From contig NZ_CP053942.1 in the NCBI RefSeq assembly GCF_013267195.1, positions 183,618 to 247,617 on the forward strand: a stretch of 64,000 bases of DNA, written 5' to 3'. The notes beneath the pieces were generated by a model. That model was given only the letters and a program-made list of their open reading frames with translations. It made no database searches and had not been told where the DNA came from. A program made the translations under genes and the position numbers. Source of the stretch: Halorubrum salinarum (GTDB lineage Archaea > Halobacteriota > Halobacteria > Halobacteriales > Haloferacaceae). Shown one piece after another: positions 38,229 through 47,133 of the stretch (its first letter is position 1; each line of letters begins with the position of its first letter).

Positions 38229-39786
38229 CGTAATTCTCGACGGCGGGTCGCTGACGCCGGCAGCGGTGGAAGCGGTTGCACGGGACGGGGCGACGGTGAA
38301 CGTCGCCGAGTCAGCCCGTGAGCGTCTCCGCGAGTCGCGGGCCCGCGTCGAGGACGTTATGGCGACCGACGAGGCGGTGTACGGGCTGAACACCGGCTTC
38401 GGCTCCCTCGTCAACGAGCGAATTCCGGACGACGACATCCGGAGTCTCCAGACGAACCTGATCCGTAGCCACGCCTCCGGGGCCGGACGGTACCTGACGC
38501 CCGAGGAGGTCCGGGCGATGATGGTTTCGCGCGTGAACTCGCTGGTGAAGGGCTACTCGGGTATCCGTGAGGTCGTCGTGGACCACCTCGTGACGATGTT
38601 GAACGAGGGTGTCAACCCGGCCGTCCGGTCGCGCGGGAGTCTCGGCGCAAGCGGCGACCTCGCCCCCCTGGCCCACATGTCGCTCGTCCTCCTCGGCGAG
38701 GGCGAGGTGCTCGACGGCGACGACCACGTCGACGGCGAGACCGCGTTGGTGCAGGCGGGCCTCGACCCACTCGAACTCGAACCGAAGGAGGGGTTGGCAC
38801 TCATCAACGGAACACAACTGACGACCGGGCTCGCGGCACTGTTCGTCGTCGACGCCGACCGCGTCCTCGAGGCGGCCGACGCCGCCGGCGCCCTGACAAC
38901 GGAGGTGACGATGGGCACGACCGCGAGCTGTGACGCCGCGATCCAGGCGGTTCGCCCGCACGACGGCCAGCGCGCGACTGCCGAGCGGATCAAGCGGTTG
39001 ACGGCCGGCTCCGAAATCGTCGAGTCCCACCGCAACTGTGACCGGGTCCAGGACGCCTACTCCGTCCGGTGTCTCCCGCAGGTCCACGGCGCTGTCCGCG
39101 ACGCAGTCGGCCACCTGCGGTCGGCCGTGGAGACGGAGCTGAACAGCGCGACGGACAACCCGCTCGTCTTTTCCTCGGACCGCGTGGACAGCCGGTCGAG
39201 CGGAGGCGAGTCTGTGGCGGTCCTCTCTGGGGGGAACTTCCACGGCGAACCGCTCGCGCTACGGCTCGATTACGCCGTCAACGCGCTGACCGAGCTTGCC
39301 ACCATCTCGGAGCGACGGACAAACCGGATGCTCGACCCGAACCTACAGGAGGACCACCTGACGCCGTATCTCGCGAACAACCCGGGTCTGGAGTCGGGTT
39401 TCATGATCGCCCAGTACACCGCGGCATCGCTCGTGAACGAACTCAGGTCGCTAGGGTCGCCGTCGACGGACAACACGCCGGTCAGCGGAGGGCAGGAGGA
39501 CCATGTGAGCATGAGCGGCCAGAGTGCGCTCCACGCGAGAACCGCCGTCGAGAACGCGGTGACCGTCGTCGCCGTCGAACTCCTCGCCGGGACTCGTGCG
39601 AGTGAGTTCGTCGACGACGGGCTCGCACACGGGGCTGGAACGGGGACCGTCCGCGAACTCCTTCGTTCGACGGTGCGCCAGTGGGACGGTGACCGACCCC
39701 TGGACGATGATGTCGCGGTGGTCGCAGACCTGATCCAGCGTGGTGATCTCGAGACCCACCTCACCCAGCGACTCTCGGAGGATTGA
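38221..39786 (+). CDS. hutH: Histidine ammonia-lyase
   Basis: 521 residues from [13 protein letters not shown]. The Ala-Ser-Gly triad that cyclises to the MIO cofactor is in GSLGASGDLAPLAHM (about residue 144). YGLNTGFGSL and QDAYSVRCLPQVHGA are further family blocks, and NFHGEP is present. It deaminates histidine to urocanate, the entry step of the pathway. The start three codons into an upstream frame extension is chosen because it overlaps the hutI stop and gives the usual N-terminus. Confidence 0.96.
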   Translation: MSDVILDGGSLTPAAVEAVARDGATVNVAESARERLRESRARVEDVMATDEAVYGLNTGFGSLVNERIPDDDIRSLQTNLIRSHASGAGRYLTPEEVRAMMVSRVNSLVKGYSGIREVVVDHLVTMLNEGVNPAVRSRGSLGASGDLAPLAHMSLVLLGEGEVLDGDDHVDGETALVQAGLDPLELEPKEGLALINGTQLTTGLAALFVVDADRVLEAADAAGALTTEVTMGTTASCDAAIQAVRPHDGQRATAERIKRLTAGSEIVESHRNCDRVQDAYSVRCLPQVHGAVRDAVGHLRSAVETELNSATDNPLVFSSDRVDSRSSGGESVAVLSGGNFHGEPLALRLDYAVNALTELATISERRTNRMLDPNLQEDHLTPYLANNPGLESGFMIAQYTAASLVNELRSLGSPSTDNTPVSGGQEDHVSMSGQSALHARTAVENAVTVVAVELLAGTRASEFVDDGLAHGAGTGTVRELLRSTVRQWDGDRPLDDDVAVVADLIQRGDLETHLTQRLSED

Positions 39787-39948
39787 ACCTGGACCGCGAG
39801 TAATCGGTGTAGGTAGTGTCCAAACTTCATTTTTCACCGTAGTCGATGTCGATACGACTTCGTCGAGGACTCTAACGTGCTCTTATTACGTTATGACGGT
39901 AACTGAATAACAGAAACCAATTAAACACACCGTCTGGAGTCATGCCCA

Positions 39949-41190
39949 ATGAGTATGCCTGTCCTGTCTGCCAGAGGGAGCCTCCCAAGCGGTCCGGTAC
40001 TGAAGTACTATCTGTACAAGGCGACGAAGTCGGTCGAGTTCTACCGGCCGATCATGTATCTCTTTTTGCTCGCCCAGGGGCTCAACTTCACGCAGATCGC
40101 GATCCTCGAGGCCATCTACAATCTCACGACGCTGCTCGGGGAGATTCCCACTGGCTACATCGGCGACCGCGTCGGTCGACGCAACAGCCTCCTGATCGGG
40201 ACCGTCCTGATTTCGGTGACACTGCTTGGAATCGGACTCGCGAACACGTTTCTCTCGCTGGCCGTCCTCTACGTGTTCTGGTCGGGGGGTTACAACTTCA
40301 GATCCGGGAGCGAAGACGCGTGGTTGTACGATACGCTCACGGACGAACTCTCGGAGAGAGAGTTCGCCCGCGTTCGGGGGCGGGGAGAGTCGGCGGCCCT
40401 CGGCGTCGGTGCGGGTGCGGCTGTCGTCGGCGGCTATCTCGGGAGTATCGACCTCTCGTACCCGTGGTTCGTCGCCGCCGCAGTCACTGGTGTCGGGTCG
40501 ATCGTGCTGCTGACCCTCGACGATCCGGAGACGTACAAGCAGTCGGAGAGTGACGAGTTGAGCTTCAGACGAACGGTCGAGATCGTCAGAGAGGCGCTGA
40601 CACAGCGGAACCTTCGTGCGTTTATTCTGTACTACTATGTCCTGTACGCTGCGGTGACGTATCTGGTGTTCGTCTTCCTCCAGCCGATATTTGAGACCGT
40701 AGTCGTTGACCTCGGCGTCTCACCAGCACAGGTCGAATCATTACTCGGCTGGTTCTACGCGGCGTACAATCTTGTCGGCGCGGTGCTCAGTTACTACACC
40801 GGTTTAATAAAGGAGCATCTCGGTATCCGGACGTGGTTCCTGTTCCTCCCGTTCCTCATCGGCGCCGCGTTAGTGGGAATGTACTTCGTGCCAGTGCTCG
40901 CCCTCCCGCTCTTCCTCGTCGCCCGAGGGGTCTCGGACGTGACACGCTCGTTCGCCGGGCAGTACGTCAACAACCGGATCGAGACGCTCGGTCGGGCGAC
41001 TATCTTGAGCGCGATGGCAATGGTGAGCGGGTTGGCAGTCGTCCCGTTCCAGCTCGGGAGCGGCGTGCTCTCGGACTACGTTTCCCCGCTGTTCGCGCTG
41101 GGGATCGGGGGCGGCGTCCTCATCGTCGGCTCGGCGCTGATCCTCCTGTGGGAGAGCCCGGTGAACGACCAGACGGTTCACAGTCGGTGA
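39949..41190 (+). CDS. MFS transporter
   Basis: 413 residues with about 12 membrane segments. The loop 2-3 signature GYIGDRVGRRNSLLIG (G-x-x-x-D-R-x-G-R-R) identifies the major facilitator superfamily. It is 162 nt downstream of hutH on the same strand, so import of histidine, urocanate or export of a product are candidate roles; the substrate cannot be told from sequence. Confidence 0.88.
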   Translation: MSMPVLSARGSLPSGPVLKYYLYKATKSVEFYRPIMYLFLLAQGLNFTQIAILEAIYNLTTLLGEIPTGYIGDRVGRRNSLLIGTVLISVTLLGIGLANTFLSLAVLYVFWSGGYNFRSGSEDAWLYDTLTDELSEREFARVRGRGESAALGVGAGAAVVGGYLGSIDLSYPWFVAAAVTGVGSIVLLTLDDPETYKQSESDELSFRRTVEIVREALTQRNLRAFILYYYVLYAAVTYLVFVFLQPIFETVVVDLGVSPAQVESLLGWFYAAYNLVGAVLSYYTGLIKEHLGIRTWFLFLPFLIGAALVGMYFVPVLALPLFLVARGVSDVTRSFAGQYVNNRIETLGRATILSAMAMVSGLAVVPFQLGSGVLSDYVSPLFALGIGGGVLIVGSALILLWESPVNDQTVHSR

Positions 41191-41622
41191 GACAGCGAAG
41201 GTGGTTCGTTCTGACTTGGCGGCGGGCTGATCGATGGCTACCCATCACTGTTCCGATGGTGGTTTTTATTTGTAAACACCTAGCAACCTCGACTACGTAT
41301 GAGACGACGATACGGATCGTCGAGACACTGCGTGCGCCGCAGCGACGGCCGAAAACGACGCGACGATAGAGATCTGGGGTAACGAGCACTATTATGTGCT
41401 CCGGGTCCACGCCCCCGTCGACGGGCTTGTCGATTACGTCGAACACCGGGTCGGGAGCTAGGACCGAGTCCACGACGACGAGCAATTCATTATCACGCAG
41501 GACTGGATGAAGTAACACGAGGAGGGGTACATCGAGGCATACGTCCAGCGCCACGGCTGCCTCCTCCCCCACCGATACGGTATGGGAGGGGTATGAAATG
41601 CGTACGGGTGCTCGCACTGACG

Positions 41623-42310
41623 GTGTTCAGATAAGGTTTGAAGGTGAGGCGGTACGTTTTCAAAGTAACTTATGCCCGAAAACGACCGCCTCAGCGGCTG
41701 TTTAGACGAGATCAACTTAGAGTTTGTGGAGCGAGAGGCAACACCGCGTCTGTTGATGAAGTTCAGTATTCAGGTCCACCTTGCTGGATTATCTCTTTCG
41801 AATACTGTTCGTTTCTTGAGGTATTTGGTGTTAATCGGGTTCGATCCACTGTTCATAACTGGGTTCACAAGGCCGATCTACAGCCGGAATCTGGTCGAAG
41901 TCCGAATCACGTTGCGGTCGATGAAACTGTGATTCAGCTTGACGATGAACAGTATTGGCTGTACGCCGCCGTCGATCCCGAATCAAACGATTTACTCCAC
42001 ACAAAGCTTAATCCGACAAGAACGAACGTGATCGCAGATCAGTTTTTCGCAGAACTCCGTGAAAAACACGACGTGGATGACGCGATCTTTCTCGTTGATG
42101 CTGCGGTTCCACTTCACCGAGCATGTGAAAAACATGACCTCGATTTCAGATACGAACGACATGGAAATCGGAACAGCGTCGAACGTGTCTTTCGTGAGAT
42201 AAAACGCAGAACTACCAGTTTCTCGAACTGTTTTAGCAATGCCAAAGCAGAGACGGCTGACGAGTGGCTGAGATCGTTCGCGTTCGCATGGAATCAGCTT
42301 ATTTGAACAC
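41623..42310 (+). mobile_element. IS6-family element, copy B (inactive)
   Basis: 688 bp from GTGTTCAGATAAG to CTTATTTGAACAC, same length and orientation as copy A. It lies inside the HTH-10 pseudogene. Confidence 0.85.
41672..42306 (+). pseudogene. IS6-family transposase, one-base deletion
   Basis: MPENDRLSGCLDEINLEFVEREATPRLLMKFSIQVHLAGLSLSNTV, then a missing T near 41811 compared with copy A shifts the frame. It then reads FLEVFGVNRVRSTVHNWVHKADLQPESGR, VDETVIQLDDEQYWLYAAVDPE (first Asp), FLVDAAVPLHRAC (second Asp region) and NSVERVFREIKRRTTSF (Glu). Apart from that deletion it is complete, so it is less decayed than copy A. Confidence 0.88.
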
Positions 42311-42686
42311 GAGGCTCGCACTCGCAGGCCAGCGGTTGACGGAGTTCTTCCGGGACCTCAGCGACGACTTCGAGGTGACTGTCGACTCGGAGCGGACTAT
42401 CAACGTCCCAGTTTCCGGATCGCCACTCGTCTGAGAGACTTATCTGTTCCGGATCTTTCCCCGACAGTACGAGGTACTGCTCGCGGCGTGGGAACGGGGG
42501 GACTACGAGATACCACGGGAGATTACGATGGTAGAGCTCGCGGAATCGTCCGACCTCGACCGACAAACCGTCGAGAACCACATTCGCCAGACGGAACAGA
42601 AACTCGTCGACGCCATCGTCGAACACCTTGCCTGACCCCTCGACATCGCCACTGTCGTCGAAACGGACAGAATCCAGAGCGCTGCG

Positions 42687-43151
42687 CTACTCCGGTTCTT
42701 CGGGTTCGTCGATCCAGTTGTAGCATCGATATAGTTCGCGGTCACTCGTGAGCATTGAGAGCGGCACGAACCCTTTCCCACCCCGCGAGCCGGCGGGTGT
42801 CTCCTCGTCTCCGGCGACAAACATGGCCTTCGCGGACAACCGGAAGGTGAGTTCCAGCTCCCCACGATGGTCCTCGCCGGGCTCGAAGACGGCGTCGACT
42901 TCCTGCGGGCCGACACCAAGGGTGAGGAACCCGTTGGGTGTCGAGACGCCGAGGTCGTGGCTCCCGAGTGCATCGGCGAGATCCTCGGCGAGGTCGGCCA
43001 TCTCGTCGTAGTCCACGTCGCGACTGAGGTCGAAGCTCCCGTTTGCCTCGATGCCCCCGTCCTCGAACTCGAGTGTCGGGTATTTGAGGTCCTCCGTCGA
43101 CTGTGCGTGTCCCGGGTCGTCACCCTTCGAGATCTCGTCGTCGTTACCCAC
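42687..43151 (-). CDS. Hypothetical acidic protein, amphi-Trp-like
   Basis: 154 residues. The middle (GSFDLSRDVDYDEMADLAEDLADALGSHDLGV ... LELTFRLSAKAMFVAGDE) resembles the amphi-Trp type of small haloarchaeal domain; the tail is rich in Glu/Pro. It overlaps the last 8 nt of oppF, so it is the last gene of the peptide-transporter operon. A role in transport or in sensing is inferred from position only. Confidence 0.6.
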   Translation of the reverse strand: MGNDDEISKGDDPGHAQSTEDLKYPTLEFEDGGIEANGSFDLSRDVDYDEMADLAEDLADALGSHDLGVSTPNGFLTLGVGPQEVDAVFEPGEDHRGELELTFRLSAKAMFVAGDEETPAGSRGGKGFVPLSMLTSDRELYRCYNWIDEPEEPE

Positions 43152-44136
43152 GCTCGTACACCTCCTCGGCGAAGTGACAACGCGACTCGGCGTCGCCGAT
43201 CTCCGTCACTGTGGGCTCCTCCTCGGCACAGCGGTCTCCAGCGTCCGGACAACGGGTGTGGAACACACAGCCGGAGGGAGGGTCGACCGGGCTCGGTGGG
43301 TCCTTCGTGAGGACCACGCGGTCGGATCGTCCCCCTGGTTTGACCTCCGGGATGGCCGAGAGCAGCGTCTCGGTGTACGGGTGACTCGGTTTTTCGAACA
43401 GCTGTCGGGTCGGTCCACTTTCCATTATTTCACCCAGATACATTACCGCGACCCGGTCGGCGATGTGCTCGACGACGTTCAGGTCGTGGGCGATGAACAG
43501 GTACGTGAGGTCGAGTTCGTCCTGTAGTTCAATGAGGAGGTTCAGGATCTTCGCCTGGACGCTCACGTCGAGCGCAGACACCGGCTCGTCGAGCACGAGC
43601 AGCTTCGGGTCGAGCGCGATCGCACGAGCGATCGCCACTCGCTGGGCTTGCCCGCCTGACAGCTCGTAGGGGTAGCGGCTGCCGAAGCTCTGCTGAAGGT
43701 TGACAATCTCCATCAGTTGGTTCGCGCGTTCCTCGCGGCGCTCGCGGCTCCAGCCCGCGGCGTGCATCGGCTCCTTGATCGCCTTTCGGACGGTGATCCG
43801 CGGGTCGAGACTCCCACGCGGGTTCTGGAACACCATCCCGATGTCCGACAGCGTGGCCCGGTCGCGCTGGGTCGCCGTCGGAAGCGGATCCCCCTCAAAT
43901 CGGACTTCGCCGTCGGTCGGCTCGTGTAGGCCCGTCACAAGGTTGGCGAGCGTCGACTTCCCGCTGCCGGACTCGCCCACTAGGCCGAGCGTCTCGCCCG
44001 GTTTGATCGCCAGCGAGACGCTGTTGACGGCCTGGAGGTACTTCCCCGTGCCGAGCAACTCAGCCAGCACCGAGTCATCGGTCGGGAACTCCTTCGAGAT
44101 GTCGTCGGCCTCGACGAGGGGCTGCTCCGTGCTCAC
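43144..44136 (-). CDS. oppF: Oligopeptide ABC transporter ATPase, OppF type
   Basis: 330 residues. Walker A GESGSGKST, signature LSGGQAQRVAIARA, Walker B LLVLDEP and the switch His (FIAHDLNVV) are all present. The C-terminal oligopeptide extension has the CVFHTRCPDAGDRC cysteine motif. It pairs with the OppD ATPase upstream, which it overlaps by 4 nt, to power peptide import. Confidence 0.94.
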   Translation of the reverse strand: MSTEQPLVEADDISKEFPTDDSVLAELLGTGKYLQAVNSVSLAIKPGETLGLVGESGSGKSTLANLVTGLHEPTDGEVRFEGDPLPTATQRDRATLSDIGMVFQNPRGSLDPRITVRKAIKEPMHAAGWSRERREERANQLMEIVNLQQSFGSRYPYELSGGQAQRVAIARAIALDPKLLVLDEPVSALDVSVQAKILNLLIELQDELDLTYLFIAHDLNVVEHIADRVAVMYLGEIMESGPTRQLFEKPSHPYTETLLSAIPEVKPGGRSDRVVLTKDPPSPVDPPSGCVFHTRCPDAGDRCAEEEPTVTEIGDAESRCHFAEEVYERG

Positions 44137-45200
44137 GAGCGGTTTTCCTCCGATTCGACGCCCGTTCGCCCCTCGACACTGCCGAGGTTACAGCAAGCCA
44201 CCCGGTGGCCATCATCGACGTTCCGGTCGTGTATCTCGTTCCCACGACACTCCTCGGTTGCGTGCTCACACCGCGGCGCGAACATACAGCCGGTATCTGG
44301 GTTCTTCAGGTTCGGCACCTGGCCGTCGATGATCCGGAGTGGCTCCTTGGGCTGGGTGTTCTGTGGCATACAGTCGAGCAGCGCACGCGTGTACGGATGC
44401 TGCGGGTTAGTCAGGATCTGTTCGGTCGTCCCCGACTCCATGATCTCGCCGCCGTACATCACCAGCACACGGTCACATACCTCGGCGATGACGCCGAAGT
44501 CGTGCGAGATCAGGACGACCGACATCCCAAGTTTGTCTCGAAGCTCCTCGATCCGATCGAGGATCGCAGCCTGGATCGTCACGTCCAGAGCTGTCGTCGG
44601 CTCGTCGGCGATCAGTAGGTCGGGCTCGCGGGCCAGCGCGATCGCCAGCGTCGCGCGCTGGCGCATCCCGCCGGAGAACTCGTGTGGGTAGTCGTCGAGT
44701 CGCTCGTGAGGATGTGGAATCCCGACCTGCTCCATCAGTTCAGCCACCCGGTTGCGGCGCTCCTTGCGCTCGTTGCTGTCGCTGAACAGCGGGACGTTCA
44801 GGTAGTCAAGCAATTTTTGAGAGCCCGGGTTTTCATGGATCTTCAGCGATTCCTCGATCTGCTCGCCCACGCGGAATACGGGGTTGAGCGTCTCCATCGG
44901 GTCCTGGAACACCATCGCCATCCCGTCGCCCCGGATCCGGCGGATCGCTCGGTCGTCGGCCTCGGTCATCTCGGTCCCGCGGAACCGGATCGACCCCTCC
45001 GTGATGGTGCCAGGGTCCTCGAGGCGGACCAACGAGAGCGCATTGACGGACTTCCCGCTGCCGGACTCGCCGACGATGCCCACGATCTCTCCCTCGTCGA
45101 CAGTGAAGGAGACGCCGTCGACGGCGTGGACGGTCCCTTCGCGCGTATTGAATTGCGTGTGGAGGTTGTCGACCTCTAGGACGGGCTCGTCGCTCATCAT
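44133..45200 (-). CDS. oppD: Oligopeptide ABC transporter ATPase, OppD type
   Basis: 355 residues. Walker A GESGSGKSV, signature FSGGMRQRATLAIALA, Walker B LLIADEP, switch LISHDFGVI. The C-terminal extension carries CMFAPRCEHATEECR. The start at 45200 overlaps the oppC stop as ATGA; the next Met is one codon in. Confidence 0.94.
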   Translation of the reverse strand: MMSDEPVLEVDNLHTQFNTREGTVHAVDGVSFTVDEGEIVGIVGESGSGKSVNALSLVRLEDPGTITEGSIRFRGTEMTEADDRAIRRIRGDGMAMVFQDPMETLNPVFRVGEQIEESLKIHENPGSQKLLDYLNVPLFSDSNERKERRNRVAELMEQVGIPHPHERLDDYPHEFSGGMRQRATLAIALAREPDLLIADEPTTALDVTIQAAILDRIEELRDKLGMSVVLISHDFGVIAEVCDRVLVMYGGEIMESGTTEQILTNPQHPYTRALLDCMPQNTQPKEPLRIIDGQVPNLKNPDTGCMFAPRCEHATEECRGNEIHDRNVDDGHRVACCNLGSVEGRTGVESEENRS

Positions 45201-46165
45201 AGGCCCTTCCCCTCCACGTTGCCCACGTCACGCGGATCCAGCACGTCGCGTAGCCCGTCGCCGAGCAGATTGAACCCAAGCACCAGGATCATGATGGCCA
45301 GCCCAGGGAAGTTGACGATCCACCAGGCGGTCGTGACGTAGTCTCGGCCGCCCGCGAGCATCGTCCCCCATTCGGGCGTCGGCGGCTGCGCGCCGAGGCC
45401 GAGGAAGGAGAGCCCCGCAGTACCGAGAATCACGTACGCCATGTCCATCGTCGCCAAGACGACGACCGGCGTGACTACGTTCGGCAGGGCGTGGCGAATC
45501 AGGAGTCGCGGCGTGGAGACGCCCATGAGCTGGGCGGACTGCATGTACTCCTTCTCCTTAACCGAGAGTGTCTCCCCGCGGATGACGCGGGCATACTGCG
45601 TCCAGCCCACCACCGCGAGGGCGAGCATGATGTTGTTGAGGCTGGGCCCGAGGATGCCGGCGACGACGAGCGCCAGCAGCAGCCCCGGGAACGACAGCAA
45701 GACATCAACTAGCCGCATCAGCGCCTCGTCGATCCAGCCGCCGAAGTAGCCCGCGGTCACACCGACGACCGTCCCGATGGACAGCGTGATCGCGACGACG
45801 GTCACGGCGATTCGTAGCGAGATGCGCGCGCCGTACAGCACCCGGCTGAAGATGTCCCGACCCAGTTGGTCTGTTCCCATCGGGTGGGCGAGCGAGGGGG
45901 CGGCGAGTCGGTTCAATAGGTCTTGCTCGGTCGGCGAGTAGGGCGCGATTGAGAACGGCTGGATCGGGATCGACCAGTCGAAGACAACGATCTTGATTGG
46001 TGCCGCGAACACAGCCGCGAACACGACCAGCGACACGAAGAACAGCCCCGCCAGGTTCAGCCGGTTCGAGATGAACTGCTTGGTCTTTCTGGAGTTCCAG
46101 AACGATCGCGCGACTTTGCCGATCCGCCCTGGATGGAAACTGCTGCGCTCCCTGTGCTCGCTCAT
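45197..46165 (-). CDS. oppC: Oligopeptide ABC transporter permease, OppC type
   Basis: 322 residues. An N-terminal cytoplasmic stretch, one membrane segment (LAGLFFVSLVVFAAVFA), a long external loop (GTDQLGRDIFSRVLYGARISL, a family block) and five further segments. The EAA coupling loop is ARVIRGETLSVKEKEYMQSAQLMGVS. Forms the channel with OppB. Confidence 0.93.
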   Translation of the reverse strand: MSEHRERSSFHPGRIGKVARSFWNSRKTKQFISNRLNLAGLFFVSLVVFAAVFAAPIKIVVFDWSIPIQPFSIAPYSPTEQDLLNRLAAPSLAHPMGTDQLGRDIFSRVLYGARISLRIAVTVVAITLSIGTVVGVTAGYFGGWIDEALMRLVDVLLSFPGLLLALVVAGILGPSLNNIMLALAVVGWTQYARVIRGETLSVKEKEYMQSAQLMGVSTPRLLIRHALPNVVTPVVVLATMDMAYVILGTAGLSFLGLGAQPPTPEWGTMLAGGRDYVTTAWWIVNFPGLAIMILVLGFNLLGDGLRDVLDPRDVGNVEGKGL

Positions 46166-47109
46166 TGGTTCCCCCCCTCGAAGGAGATCCGCGGATCGAC
46201 AAAGCGGTAGGTGATGTCGACCGCGAAGTTGGTGAACACGAAGATAGCCCCGATCACCAGCACGACTCCCTGCACGACCGGGTAGTCTCGGCTGAAGATC
46301 GACTGGATGAGGAGGTTCCCCAGCCCCGGCCGCTGGAACACGATTTCGATGACGACGGCGCCGTTGAGCACGTAGCCGAACTGTAGCCCGATGATGGTTA
46401 TCACTGGGATCAGCGCGTTCCGGAGGGCGTGTTTGTAGACGACGATGCGTTCACGTAGCCCCTTCGAGTGTGCTGTCTGGATGTACTCCTCGTCGAGCAC
46501 CTCGAGCATCGACGACCGCATCAACCGCGTGATGATGGCCGCCATCCCCGTCCCGAGGGTGAGCGCGGGCAGCACGAGGTGATCCAACCCCCCTACCCCC
46601 GCGACAGGGAAGATGTCGAGGTGGACGGAGAACATGATGATCAGCAGGTAGCCCAACCAGAAGTTCGGCATCGAGATTCCGAGCAGCGCACCAAACTGGC
46701 TGAGGTAGTCAGGTGGTTGCCCCTGGTGGATGGCACTGATAATCCCCGCTGGTATCGAGATCGCGACAGCAACGACGATACCCGCGACTGCGAGTTCAAG
46801 TGTCGGTATCGCTCTGTTCAGTATCATCGTACTCACCTTCGTCTCTTGGAAGTATGACTCCCGGAGGTCCCCGGTGGCCACGTCGGCGAGCCAGTTTACG
46901 TACTGGATCGGGAGCGGGTCGTCTAGCCCGTGCTCCTGCCGGAACTCCTCGACCGCCTCTTCAGAGGGCGACTGGCCACCCATCTGCTGGCGCATGATCG
47001 TCTCGGCGGGATCACCCGGCGTCACAAACATCAGCCCGAACGTGATAACTGAGACGCCGAATAGTACCAGTAACAACGTCGCAGACCGTCGAATTAGAAA
47101 TTGTAGCAT
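46162..47109 (-). CDS. oppB: Oligopeptide ABC transporter permease, OppB type
   Basis: 315 residues with six membrane segments, starting FLIRRSATLLLVLFGVSVITFGLMFVTPGDPAE as expected for OppB/DppB. The coupling loop is LMRSSMLEVLDEEYIQTAHSKGL. Overlaps oppC by 4 nt and follows the binding-protein gene by 24 nt. Confidence 0.93.
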   Translation of the reverse strand: MLQFLIRRSATLLLVLFGVSVITFGLMFVTPGDPAETIMRQQMGGQSPSEEAVEEFRQEHGLDDPLPIQYVNWLADVATGDLRESYFQETKVSTMILNRAIPTLELAVAGIVVAVAISIPAGIISAIHQGQPPDYLSQFGALLGISMPNFWLGYLLIIMFSVHLDIFPVAGVGGLDHLVLPALTLGTGMAAIITRLMRSSMLEVLDEEYIQTAHSKGLRERIVVYKHALRNALIPVITIIGLQFGYVLNGAVVIEIVFQRPGLGNLLIQSIFSRDYPVVQGVVLVIGAIFVFTNFAVDITYRFVDPRISFEGGNQ

Positions 47110-47133
47110 TTGTTTAAGTACGCTCGAAGCCGG

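Larger units (their letters stand above)
41300..42634 (+). pseudogene. HTH-10 regulator, decayed and split by IS6 copy B
   Basis: Aligns with the intact regulator at 20972: TAENDATIEIWGNEHYYVLRVHAPVDGLVDYVEHRVG, a TAG, DDEQFIITQDWMK, a TAA, IEAYVQRHGCLL, a frameshift, KCVRVLALT, then IS6 copy B. It resumes with LALAGQRLTEFFRDLSDDFEVTVDSERTI, a TGA, and an HTH-10 domain (RQYEVLLAAWERGDYEIPREITMVELAESSDLDRQTVENHIRQTEQKLVDAIVEHLA). GCTCGCACT occurs on both sides of the IS (41610-41618 and 42314-42322). The 5' boundary is approximate. Confidence 0.8.

Noticed and set aside
12847..42318. Composite transposon bounded by the two IS6 copies with an outer target duplication
   Set aside because: The 8 bp outside copy A (GGGGGAGG) and outside copy B (GAGGCTCG) do not match, and both transposases are dead.
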